Below are positions 56,823-64,000 of a stretch of 64,000 nt of DNA, in pieces. The notes under the pieces were generated by a model. That model saw nothing but the letters and a program-made list of their open reading frames with translations. It did not search any database and was not told where the DNA came from. A program made the translations under genes and the position numbers. This DNA is from Soehngenia longivitae (GTDB taxonomy: Bacteria; Bacillota; Clostridia; Tissierellales; Tissierellaceae): NCBI RefSeq assembly GCF_004684055.1, contig NZ_SRIB01000005.1, positions 62,001 to 126,000 on the forward strand, written 5' to 3'. Within the stretch, counting starts at the first letter, position 1; every line of letters begins with the position of its first letter.

Positions 56823-57443
56823 TTATACATACTTGATTATGTCTAGAGGTTTATATAACCTAATCTCTGCATCTAACTCATCATGGGAATTTTCAGTCCA
56901 CAAAGCTAAAGCAAAATCTACATTTGCACCTTTTGCACACTTGTAATCGTACTCTGTATCTCCAATGTAAATGAGGTCTTTATTGTTGAGTTCATTCAAT
57001 TCCATATATTTTAGCAATGGTTCAGGGTAAGGTTTGTGTAAAATAGTATCATCAGCACATACAATCGTTGAAAAATATTTCTTTAGGTCAAATCGGTCAA
57101 AATCATGATCGAATTCTTCTCTTAATTTAGATGTGACTATGCCCAGTTTATAGCCTTTTGAGTTCAATAATTCCAACACTTCTATTACCCCGTCAAAAAC
57201 CTTTATAGTATCTTTGTATTTATCCATGTTTTTTAACCACAACTCAAGCCCATATTCAACATCTTTGACTTCAAACAATTTCAGTGTTTCTGCTCCGGGA
57301 ATGCCCAATACATATCTTAATTCATCTATCGTATAATCCTTCCCTTTTATTTCTTTTAAAGTATCTACTAATGCAGCTAATATTGAATATTCGCTATCTA
57401 TAAGAGTTCCATCTACATCAAATACAATATGCTCATACTTCAT
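56823..57443 (-). CDS. HAD-superfamily hydrolase (phosphoglycolate phosphatase-like)
   Basis: A 206-residue HAD-IA hydrolase with motif I FDVDGTLIDSE (nucleophile Asp in the first residues), motif II in GIVTSK, motif III Lys in LHKPYPEPL and motif IV GDTEYDYKCAKGA. The alpha-helical cap follows motif I. Members remove phosphate from small metabolites such as phosphoglycolate, pyrophosphate or sugar phosphates; the substrate is not evident. ATG at 57443 follows AAAGGAGAGATAAG. The frame is open further upstream but crosses the preceding gene's terminator. It is separate from the transporter operon. Confidence 0.93.
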   Translation of the reverse strand: MKYEHIVFDVDGTLIDSEYSILAALVDTLKEIKGKDYTIDELRYVLGIPGAETLKLFEVKDVEYGLELWLKNMDKYKDTIKVFDGVIEVLELLNSKGYKLGIVTSKLREEFDHDFDRFDLKKYFSTIVCADDTILHKPYPEPLLKYMELNELNNKDLIYIGDTEYDYKCAKGANVDFALALWTENSHDELDAEIRLYKPLDIIKYV

Positions 57444-57501
57444 CTTATCTCTCCTTTCGTCAACCTTTATGTTATTATATTTAATAATTGATTGCAAGCA
57501 T

Positions 57502-57532
57502 AAAAAATGCACTACTGTCTAGTGCATTTTTT
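57502..57532 (-). terminator. Terminator of the BMP transporter operon
   Basis: AAAAAATGCACTA (57502-57514) and TAGTGCATTTTTT (57520-57532) form a perfect stem with a 5-nt loop. On the reverse strand the stem starts within the stop codon of the flavoprotein gene and ends in TTTTTTATGC. Confidence 0.88.
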
Positions 57533-58828
57533 ATCTATTTCTTTTAAATTTAACACTGCTTCTAAAACAGCTTCGTTTAAAGTAGGGTGGATTATTAGCC
57601 CTCTCTTAATGTCAAGTGCATTTATTTTCTTTTTAAATAATAAATCCATTAACCCTATGTATTCAGATACATTTTTGCCTACCATCCATATTCCCATTAT
57701 ATTGTCATTCAAATCAGCTATTACTTTCACAAATCCCTCTACATATAATTTTGAAACAGCTCTCCATGTATCTTTAAACTCACAGATTCCAATCTTATAT
57801 CTGTCATGTTTTATTTGCGATTCATTTATGCCTACCCCAGCTATCTCTAAAGAAACAAACACAGCCCTTGGTAAGTTATCATAATTTTGGTGGATTTCCC
57901 TACTATAGATTATATGTTCAGCAACTTGAATTGCTTGATTTATAGCTGCATGAGCCATGCAAAGCTTCCCATTGACATCGCCTATGGCAAATATATTTTC
58001 TTGGGTCGTCCTAAAGTTATTATCTACTTTTATTCCATTTTCATCAAAATCTATATTTAATCTCTCTACACCTTTAGGGATATTTGGTTTATTCATCATA
58101 GTTACTAATAGCTTATCTGCCACAATAGTGCTTCCATCTTTTAATATTGCCTCGACACAGTCATCTTTTGTATAAGCTTTTATAACTTCTGAATCTGTCA
58201 TTATTGTAACATTGTTTTCTACCAAATCTCTTTCTATCGGATAAGTTAAATCAAAATCATCATCAGGCAAAATCAGATGTTTTTTTTCCACTAAAATAAT
58301 CTCTTTATTTAATTTTGATAGCACATTAGCTAATTCTACCCCTTCTACGTTTGCACCTAGAATTATTATTTTCTCCTTAAGCTGGTTGAAATTAGCTGCT
58401 TCTTTATATGTTATTACTTTTTCCTTGTCTATTATAAATTCTTTTGTACTTTTGGGACTAGTTCCGGTCGCTATGACAATATGAGAAGCTTTTATTAAAT
58501 ACTCTCCTACTAAAAATGTATTTTCATCAATGAATTCACCTTCTCCATAAAATAAATCAAGATTTGATTTTTGAATTAGAAGATCAATTTTTTCTTCTAA
58601 TTTATTTAATGACTTTCTATAATAAGGTATAAATTCATCTTCGCTATTATTTTTAAAATAATCTGAAGCTATTTTTACAGGCAAAGCTCCCCATCTCAAT
58701 GCTGTGCCCCCAAGAGTTTCTTTTTCTATAAGAGCTACTTTCTTACCTGAATTTACAAGGATCTTTGCACAGTATAAACCTGCAATCCCTCCGCCTATCA
58801 CCAAACAATCGTAATTTTTTTCAAGCAA
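57512..58828 (-). CDS. Disulfide-reductase-fold flavoprotein lacking both redox cysteines
   Basis: A 438-residue protein of the dihydrolipoamide dehydrogenase family: FAD site GGGIAGLYCA near residue 12, NAD-site-like LGANVEGVELANVLSKL, second FAD motif FAIGDVNGKLCMAHAA, and the C-terminal dimer-interface HPTLNEAV with the usual His and Glu. The active-site pattern GGTCxxxGCxPxK here reads GGTALRWGALPVK, so both Cys are Ala (43 and 48). It cannot do thiol-disulfide chemistry and may be a plain NAD(P)H oxidoreductase. Its start overlaps the permease gene by 8 bp, placing it last in the BMP transporter operon. Confidence 0.9.
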   Translation of the reverse strand: MLEKNYDCLVIGGGIAGLYCAKILVNSGKKVALIEKETLGGTALRWGALPVKIASDYFKNNSEDEFIPYYRKSLNKLEEKIDLLIQKSNLDLFYGEGEFIDENTFLVGEYLIKASHIVIATGTSPKSTKEFIIDKEKVITYKEAANFNQLKEKIIILGANVEGVELANVLSKLNKEIILVEKKHLILPDDDFDLTYPIERDLVENNVTIMTDSEVIKAYTKDDCVEAILKDGSTIVADKLLVTMMNKPNIPKGVERLNIDFDENGIKVDNNFRTTQENIFAIGDVNGKLCMAHAAINQAIQVAEHIIYSREIHQNYDNLPRAVFVSLEIAGVGINESQIKHDRYKIGICEFKDTWRAVSKLYVEGFVKVIADLNDNIMGIWMVGKNVSEYIGLMDLLFKKKINALDIKRGLIIHPTLNEAVLEAVLNLKEIDKKCTRQ

Positions 58829-59759
58829 GTTCTCTCTCCCCTTTGCTTTTCTTATGTTTTTGCAATTGTCTATTTGTAACTATAAATAAAGCTACAATGG
58901 TTGCGATATAAGGAATCATTTGAGTAAATTGCGATGGCACTCCTACTACTTGTAGTCTTATCCCTAAAGCATCAAAAAAACCAAACATCAGTGCTGCAAT
59001 AAATGTCATAATCGGGTTTGCTTTCCCAAATATTATAGCTGCAACTGCGATAAATCCTCTATTTGCACTCATATTCTCTGAAAAAAGTGTGAGATAACCC
59101 AAAGAAAGATGTGCGCCAGCAAACCCACATAAAACACCACAGTAGATTGAAGATTTATATTTCATTTTTTTAGCACTCACACCTGCTGTTAAGAGAGCTT
59201 CAGGATATTCCCCAGACGCTCTAAGCCATATTCCCTGAGGTGTTTTATAAAGGTATATATATATTAAAGCGACTAAAATCCAGCTTATATACACAAATAT
59301 CGAATGATTGTTAAAAATTTTGTCTAAGAAATTCACATTCTCCAGAAAAGAAAAGTTCACTCTAGGTAAAGGAACTATATCTGGAGAAGAAAAAGCGCCT
59401 TTTACTCCAAAAATGCTCCTCAATAAGAATACAGTAAGCCCACTTGCAAACATATTTATTGCTATCGCTACTATAAACTCATCTGACTTTAATTCAACCA
59501 CAAAAATAGCAAATATCAATCCGATAATTACTCCAACTAAACTAGCTAAGAGCACTCCCATTAAAGATGAACCAAAAAAATAACTCCCGAGTACACCAAA
59601 AAATGCACCAAGTAAAATCATGCCTTCCATTCCTATATTTAGCATTCCCGTATGTTGAGTTAAAAGCCCTCCCAAAGCTGCCAATATGATAGGTGTGGCA
59701 GTTCTTATAGTATGTTGTAAAAGGGTTAGGTTGAAAATCTCTTTAAGCATTTGTTTCAC
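58821..59759 (-). CDS. BMP-type ABC transporter permease 2
   Basis: This 312-residue membrane protein has about eight hydrophobic segments and belongs to the branched-chain/ribose-type permease family, subgroup working with BMP lipoproteins (NupQ/YufQ-like). The family stretches IGMEGMILLGAFFGVLGSYF and GVLCGFAGAHLSLGYL are visible. It should form the membrane channel with the other permease to import nucleosides. Its start overlaps the end of the other permease gene by 17 bp. Confidence 0.92.
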   Translation of the reverse strand: MKQMLKEIFNLTLLQHTIRTATPIILAALGGLLTQHTGMLNIGMEGMILLGAFFGVLGSYFFGSSLMGVLLASLVGVIIGLIFAIFVVELKSDEFIVAIAINMFASGLTVFLLRSIFGVKGAFSSPDIVPLPRVNFSFLENVNFLDKIFNNHSIFVYISWILVALIYIYLYKTPQGIWLRASGEYPEALLTAGVSAKKMKYKSSIYCGVLCGFAGAHLSLGYLTLFSENMSANRGFIAVAAIIFGKANPIMTFIAALMFGFFDALGIRLQVVGVPSQFTQMIPYIATIVALFIVTNRQLQKHKKSKGERELA

Positions 59760-60822
59760 CAGCTTTCTTTGATTTTCTCTTTATGTTTAGCAAAACGAAT
59801 TTATCTTTAAATCCAGCTTCACCTGCAATAAATAATACTATAATTGCTTGAATGACCATGACCAATTCCGAAGGAATCGATGTTGCATTTTCCATAGACA
59901 CAGAGCCTGTTTTTAATGCTCCCAAAAATATAGCCATCAATACCACTCCTACTGGATTGTTCTTAGCCATAAGAGATGCTAACATTCCATCCCAAGCATA
60001 TCCCGGAGAAATACTCTGCAAAAATCTGTAGTGCACTCCTAATACTTCAAATACTCCAGCCATACCACATAAAGCACCAGATATTACCATTGCTATAAGC
60101 ATTTGTTTTTTGTCATTAATACCACCATATCTCGCAAACATCCTATTTTGTCCCACCATTTTGAAATCATATCCAATAGATGTTTTTTCCATTAAATAAT
60201 ATATGACAATTGCAATGAAGCTCATGAAAAATATACTGGTATTTAATGTTGATAATTTCACTAGTCTTCTCAAGTGATAGCTTTGAGCAATTATCTCTGT
60301 TCCGTTCATTTTCCCTTGTGTAGTGGCAAAGGGATAATTGACTAGGAAAGATGTAAAGAGCACAGCTACTGTGTTTAACATTATCGTGGTGATAACTTCA
60401 TCAATTTTGTATTTCACTTTTAAAATCCCAGGTAAAAAAGCGTATAACCCTCCTACTAAAGCTCCAAATATTATCGCCAAAGGTATGCCTATAAAGAATG
60501 GCAAAGATGTAAAAGTAATACCTATATACGCTGCAGCAAAAGCTCCTAGATAAAGTTGCCCTTCTCCTCCTATGTTAAATATTCCACTTCGAAAAGAAAT
60601 TGCAGTACCTAAACCTGTAAGAACTAGAGGAACTGTCTTTGCAAATGTAGTGGCCAAATTGTATTTCGAACCAAAAGCTCCACTAAAAAGGGCACTGTAT
60701 CCTATAAATGGGCTTTTCCCGTTTATTAGCATGATTAAAGCGCCAATGATTAAAGCGACAAAAATTGAAAGAGCCAAGGATATAATGTAGCTTAAGTTTA
60801 TTTTCTTCATTGCTTCTCTCAA
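59743..60822 (-). CDS. BMP-type ABC transporter permease 1
   Basis: A 359-residue permease of the same family (NupP/YufP-like) with about nine hydrophobic segments, family pattern FNIGGEGQLYLGAFAAAYIG and SGALCGMAGVFEVLGVHYRF. TTG at 60822 is the likely start: it has GGAG 9 bases upstream and overlaps the ATPase stop as TTGA, while the internal ATG at 60810 is too far from that site. It pairs with permease 2 in an asymmetric channel. Confidence 0.92.
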   Translation of the reverse strand: MREAMKKINLSYIISLALSIFVALIIGALIMLINGKSPFIGYSALFSGAFGSKYNLATTFAKTVPLVLTGLGTAISFRSGIFNIGGEGQLYLGAFAAAYIGITFTSLPFFIGIPLAIIFGALVGGLYAFLPGILKVKYKIDEVITTIMLNTVAVLFTSFLVNYPFATTQGKMNGTEIIAQSYHLRRLVKLSTLNTSIFFMSFIAIVIYYLMEKTSIGYDFKMVGQNRMFARYGGINDKKQMLIAMVISGALCGMAGVFEVLGVHYRFLQSISPGYAWDGMLASLMAKNNPVGVVLMAIFLGALKTGSVSMENATSIPSELVMVIQAIIVLFIAGEAGFKDKFVLLNIKRKSKKAGETNA

Positions 60823-62363
60823 TTGTCTTCACTCCCTTTGAGTTTGTTTTGTTTCCCTGTCATATACAATCCCAATGTCTGTTTGGTTACCTCTTTGTTT
60901 TTAAATTCTCCAGTTATACTGCCTTCATATATAGTGATTATCCTATCAGAAAGTCGCATTATTTCATCGAGTTCTGCAGAAACTAATAAAATTGCAGCTC
61001 CTTCATTTCGTTTCCTCATGATTTGGTTGTGTATAAACTCAGTCGCACCTACATCTACACCTCTAGTTGGCTGTGCAATGATTAAAATCGGTGAATCAAA
61101 TGAGAATTCTCTGGCTATTACGACCTTTTGCATATTGCCGCCTGAGAGTTTTTTAACTTTCATATACCTATCAATAGCTCTGATATCGTATTCTTTAATC
61201 AAATTGTCCGTTCTTTCAAAAATCTTTTTCTTATTTAAATGAATTTTCTTTACGACAAATGGTTTTTTATGTTGAAGTCCCATCAGTAAATTTTCCCATA
61301 AACTCGCTTCTTTCGATAAGCCCATTGTGAGTCTATCTTCTGGCACATGAGAAATCCCTAAATTTCTCATGTTTGATGGGTTTACATCAGTTATTTTTTT
61401 ACCATTTATAAAATAGTCCCCATCCTCTAGATTTCTAAGCCCAGTTAAAACCTCTACTAATTCGGATTGGCCATTTCCTTCAACACCTGCAACACCTAAT
61501 ATTTCGCCAGCTCTCAATGAGAAAGATACTCCATTAAGTACTGTCAATCCTCGATTGTCTTTTGCTTTAATGTCTTTGACTTCAAGCACTTTTTCTCCTG
61601 AAACTTTTTCTCTATGTAAATCATGAAACAAAACTTCTTTTCCCACCATCATTTCAGTTAATATCTTTGCATCGGCTTGTTGAGTTGGCAGGGTTCCTAT
61701 GAGTTTTCCTTGACGCATCACACTTACTCTGTCTGAAATTGCCAAGACTTCTTGTAGCTTGTGAGTGATTATTATGACAGTTTTATTCATATCGCTAACT
61801 AACTTTCTAATCACATTAAATAGCTCATCGGTTTCTTGAGGTGTCAATACAGCAGTTGGTTCATCTAATATCAAAATATCAGCGCCCCTATATAGCACTT
61901 TTAAGATCTCAACTCTCTGCTGAACACCAACAGAAAGAGCCTCTATTTTTTCACGAGGGTCCACTTTAAAACCGTATTTTTGTGCTAAGTTCTTTGTAAT
62001 TTCTATTGCTTTGTCATAATCCATAAAAAATTTCTTTTTCTTTGGCTCACTACCTAAGACCACATTTTCAGCAACGCTTAGTGATGGAAGAAGCATAAAA
62101 TGCTGATGCACCATTCCTATGCCTTGCTTTATTGCATCGAGCGGACTCTTAATCACAGCTTTTTTGCCATCAATGAATATTTCGCCTTGTGTCGGCTCGT
62201 ACAGCCCATATAATATATTCATCAATGTAGTTTTACCTGCACCATTTTCCCCTATGATAGCATGTATTTCACCTTTGTTGATAGTTAAATTCACATTTGA
62301 ATTTGCCAAAACGCCAGGAAATTGCTTTGATATATTCTTTAATTCAATTAGTTTTTCAGCCAA
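60819..62363 (-). CDS. BMP-type ABC transporter ATPase (double nucleotide-binding domain)
   Basis: A 514-residue ATPase with two tandem domains, as in NupO/YufO and ribose importers. Domain 1 has Walker A GENGAGKTT, signature LSVGVQQRVEI and Walker B LILDEPTAVLTP; domain 2 has a degenerate P-loop GVEGNGQSE, signature LSGGNMQK and QPTRGVDVGA. Such asymmetry is usual for this subfamily. TTG at 62363 follows AGAGGTGAG and is preferred over the TTG at 62381, which lacks an upstream ribosome binding site. A hairpin lies between this gene and the binding-protein gene. Confidence 0.94.
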   Translation of the reverse strand: MAEKLIELKNISKQFPGVLANSNVNLTINKGEIHAIIGENGAGKTTLMNILYGLYEPTQGEIFIDGKKAVIKSPLDAIKQGIGMVHQHFMLLPSLSVAENVVLGSEPKKKKFFMDYDKAIEITKNLAQKYGFKVDPREKIEALSVGVQQRVEILKVLYRGADILILDEPTAVLTPQETDELFNVIRKLVSDMNKTVIIITHKLQEVLAISDRVSVMRQGKLIGTLPTQQADAKILTEMMVGKEVLFHDLHREKVSGEKVLEVKDIKAKDNRGLTVLNGVSFSLRAGEILGVAGVEGNGQSELVEVLTGLRNLEDGDYFINGKKITDVNPSNMRNLGISHVPEDRLTMGLSKEASLWENLLMGLQHKKPFVVKKIHLNKKKIFERTDNLIKEYDIRAIDRYMKVKKLSGGNMQKVVIAREFSFDSPILIIAQPTRGVDVGATEFIHNQIMRKRNEGAAILLVSAELDEIMRLSDRIITIYEGSITGEFKNKEVTKQTLGLYMTGKQNKLKGSEDN

Positions 62364-62392
62364 ATAGCTCACCTCTTTCAATAAAAGTTTAT

Positions 62393-62425
62393 AAAATGGA
62401 GAAGTATAAAATACTTCTCCATTTT
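62393..62425 (-). terminator. Attenuator between the BMP lipoprotein and ATPase genes
   Basis: AAAATGGAGAAGTAT (62393-62407) and ATACTTCTCCATTTT (62411-62425) form a 15-bp stem with a 3-nt loop, followed on the reverse strand by TTTTATAAA. Read-through is needed for the downstream genes, so it probably reduces rather than ends transcription. Confidence 0.82.
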
Positions 62426-62427
62426 CT

Positions 62428-63432
62428 TTATTTTGCAGTAGGCACCTCTATTTCCCCATTTACAATCATTTCTTTTATTTCATCCAGTTTAGCTTTCATA
62501 TCATCAGTGACAAATTGTTTCATGTCATCAGTTCCATAGCCCAGTCCAACTCCGTCTTCTTTTAAGCCATAATAAATGACTTTCCCTTTTTCAATTTCAT
62601 TATTTTGTATCTTTATTATAGTATCATAAATAGATTGACCAACTTTTTTAACCATGCTCGCTACGATCACATCTGGATTTATATACCTTTGATCAGTATC
62701 AACTCCAATTGCGTATTTACCTTGTTCTTTTGCAGCTTCGAAAACTCCTTCACCAGTTTTCCCTGCCACTTGAAAAATTATATCAGCACCTCTTGAATAA
62801 ATTGCTGTAGCACATTCCTTCCCTTTAGCTGGATCTTCAAAATCTTCAGCAAAAATTGTCTCCACTTTAATATCTTTGTTTATATATTTAGCTCCAGCTT
62901 CATATCCTACTTGAAAGTTTCTTATGACAGGAATATCCATCCCACCAACCATGCCAATTGTATTGGTCTTTGTGAGCATTGCAGCTAAAGCTCCTGCTAA
63001 AAATGAACCTTCGTTCTCTGCATAGCTAATCGTAATTAGATTGTCTATTCCCTCTATCTCGTTATCTACATATATGTAATATACCTCAGGGAATTCTTTT
63101 GCAATCTCTTGAACCACATCATAAAATTCATATCCAACTACTGCAACTATAGATGCATATTGAGATGCTTGAACTAATTGATCGTTATACAATGAAGCAT
63201 CATTTCTACACTCATACACCTTATACTCGATGCCTAAATCTTGTTTAGCTTTTTCAACCCCCTCATGAGCTGAATCATAAAATGATCTATCGCCCAATCC
63301 TCCCGCTATGACCAAAGCCACTTTTGTCTTCTCTGAAGAATCACCATTTTGTGTCTTTGAACTACTACAACCAGTAAAAATTGTGGATGCCATTAAAATA
63401 AAAACTAACAAAATGGCAACTTTTCTTTTCAT
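62428..63432 (-). CDS. BMP-family (basic membrane protein) substrate-binding lipoprotein
   Basis: This 334-residue lipoprotein (lipobox FTGC, Cys22) is of the BmpA/PnrA/Med type, which bind purine or other nucleosides outside the membrane. Family pattern: ALVIAGGLGDRSFYDSAHEG near residue 40, VVGYEFYDVVQEIAKEFPEV, ENEGSFLAGALAAMLTKT, GGMDIPVIRNFQVGYEAGA and IGVDTDQRYINPD. The genes downstream complete the importer. The ATG follows AGGAGGTAATTGCG. A structured leader and extended -10 promoter lie upstream. Confidence 0.95.
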   Translation of the reverse strand: MKRKVAILLVFILMASTIFTGCSSSKTQNGDSSEKTKVALVIAGGLGDRSFYDSAHEGVEKAKQDLGIEYKVYECRNDASLYNDQLVQASQYASIVAVVGYEFYDVVQEIAKEFPEVYYIYVDNEIEGIDNLITISYAENEGSFLAGALAAMLTKTNTIGMVGGMDIPVIRNFQVGYEAGAKYINKDIKVETIFAEDFEDPAKGKECATAIYSRGADIIFQVAGKTGEGVFEAAKEQGKYAIGVDTDQRYINPDVIVASMVKKVGQSIYDTIIKIQNNEIEKGKVIYYGLKEDGVGLGYGTDDMKQFVTDDMKAKLDEIKEMIVNGEIEVPTAK

Positions 63433-63462
63433 CGCAATTACCTCCTAAATATTTAATATTTT

Positions 63463-63547
63463 CATGGGATTTATTGTTAAATTTTTATCATATATACAAT
63501 TTATTTTTATATTGATAACAAATTTGTAATTAGGCTTAAATCCCATG
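63463..63547 (-). promoter_or_regulatory. Structured 5' leader of the BMP transporter operon
   Basis: CATGGGATTTA (63463-63473) pairs perfectly with TAAATCCCATG (63537-63547), closing a 63-nt domain in which AAATTTGTTATCA and TGATAAAAATTT can pair further. The closing stem begins about 12 nt after the predicted transcription start and ends about 8 nt before the AGGAGG of the lipoprotein gene. This is an aptamer-like layout. It does not fit the purine riboswitch consensus. Confidence 0.45.
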
Positions 63548-63566
63548 TTAAGAGCTCTATAAGAAA

Positions 63567-63594
63567 ATTATAACATATAGTTTTTAAATGTATA
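63567..63594 (-). promoter_or_regulatory. Promoter of the BMP transporter operon
   Basis: On the reverse strand TGTTATAAT gives an extended -10 (TATAAT at 63572-63567), with TATACA 16 bp upstream (63594-63589). Confidence 0.55.
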
Positions 63595-63722
63595 TAGGCT
63601 AATCAACAAAATTATTTGCCCTATTATGGCTTTATAAAAATAAAATAACAGGATGTTGATTGAAAATAACGCATTTTTAGCTATTTTATTTTGTTAATTT
63701 TTTAACTATTAATAAAATATAA

Positions 63723-63760
63723 TAATGGTCTATATATTTTTGCCAATACATAGACCATTA
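63723..63760 (-). terminator. Terminator of the last (partial) gene
   Basis: TAATGGTCTAT (63723-63733) and ATAGACCATTA (63750-63760) form an 11-bp stem. It follows the reverse-strand gene ending at 63766 and precedes the BMP promoter. Between 63600 and 63720 only AT-rich sequence with a weak inverted pair (AATCAACA/TGTTGATT) is seen. Confidence 0.7.
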
Positions 63761-63765
63761 TAATT

Positions 63766-64000
63766 TCAATATGCTCTATTTGCTTTTTTTAAAGATGCTT
63801 TAACTATATTGAATAAAAATACGCACATCAATGTGTTTAGCAATACTGCAGGCAAAACCACTCCGATGACTAATGCGCTGAACGGCCCTGGTAAACCTGC
63901 CAGAAAAAGTGCAGTGCTTAAAAATACTACTCCACTTACAAAAGTCCCAAAAATCGAGGCTATGACAATTTGAATTTGGTCTTTCACTTTTGAATCCATA
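63766..64000 (-). CDS. Integral membrane protein, partial
   Basis: At least 78 residues of the C-terminal part of a gene that may continue past the window edge. It has two or three hydrophobic segments (VIASIFGTFVSGVVFLSTAL, FSALVIGVVLPAVLLNTLM) and a basic tail (KASLKKANRAY). The outline would fit an MreD-like or ECF S-component-like protein, but the piece is too short to name. If it begins at the ATG at 63999 it would be a 77-residue protein. Confidence 0.5.
   Translation of the reverse strand, partial: MDSKVKDQIQIVIASIFGTFVSGVVFLSTALFLAGLPGPFSALVIGVVLPAVLLNTLMCVFLFNIVKASLKKANRAY

Overview
The window is a low-GC, AT-rich chromosome segment of an anaerobic member of the Bacillota. A Clostridia/Tissierellia-type organism is inferred from the single-chain pyruvate:ferredoxin oxidoreductase, the HPr kinase/phosphorylase with an HPr-like partner, the GrdX-family gene, pyruvate kinase with the extra C-terminal phosphohistidine domain, and the gene order rapZ-yvcK-nudix-whiA-HPr-like. 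No rRNA, tRNA or CRISPR array was seen.

Region 1 (1-35.7 kb) is mostly housekeeping and forward-strand. It holds the end of a CtpA-type protease, a reverse-strand lipoprotein, uvrB-uvrA, a polar amino-acid ABC transporter behind a structured leader, an EutH-like permease overlapping an M24 aminopeptidase, uvrC-PspC-hprK, PFOR, and a long run murB-PHP-rapZ-yvcK-nudix-whiA-crh-grdX-dnaE-pfkA-pyk. After these come pckA, cvfB and a MATE exporter with a promoter and operator-like palindrome. Excision repair (uvrA, uvrB, uvrC), carbon control (HprK and a Crh-like protein with Gln15/Ser46) and lower glycolysis (pfkA, pyk, PFOR, pckA) are thus clustered.

Region 2 (35.7-38.8 kb) holds a reverse-strand NhaC-type antiporter and a TrmA/RlmD-type RNA methyltransferase lacking the usual iron-sulfur cysteines.

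Region 3 (38.8-56.8 kb) is an accessory island full of decay. It contains four degenerate 30-bp-period repeats, an intact PD-(D/E)XK-like protein, a broken group II intron, remnants of IS30, an XRE regulator and hsdR, and an IS21 element with intact istA and istB. Beyond that lie a truncated IS1202-like transposase, a truncated ABC-F gene, a two-gene radical SAM/SPASM plus ABC exporter locus (probably RiPP), decayed DDE, IS3 and IS256 elements, an IS200/IS605-like end, and a PTS EIIB remnant. Between the IS elements sits a 22-codon ORF with a good promoter and ribosome binding site, followed at once by a 180-bp element closed by long inverted repeats. The radical SAM locus, its missing precursor, and this small ORF plus structured element are the best candidates for something undescribed.

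Region 4 (56.8-64 kb) is reverse-strand: a BMP-type (probably nucleoside) ABC transporter with a structured leader and an attenuator, ending in a flavoprotein of the disulfide-reductase fold that has lost both redox cysteines. A HAD phosphatase follows, and a membrane-protein fragment runs off the end. Both ABC operons in the window carry a terminator-like hairpin straight after the binding-protein gene, which fits excess production of the binding protein.
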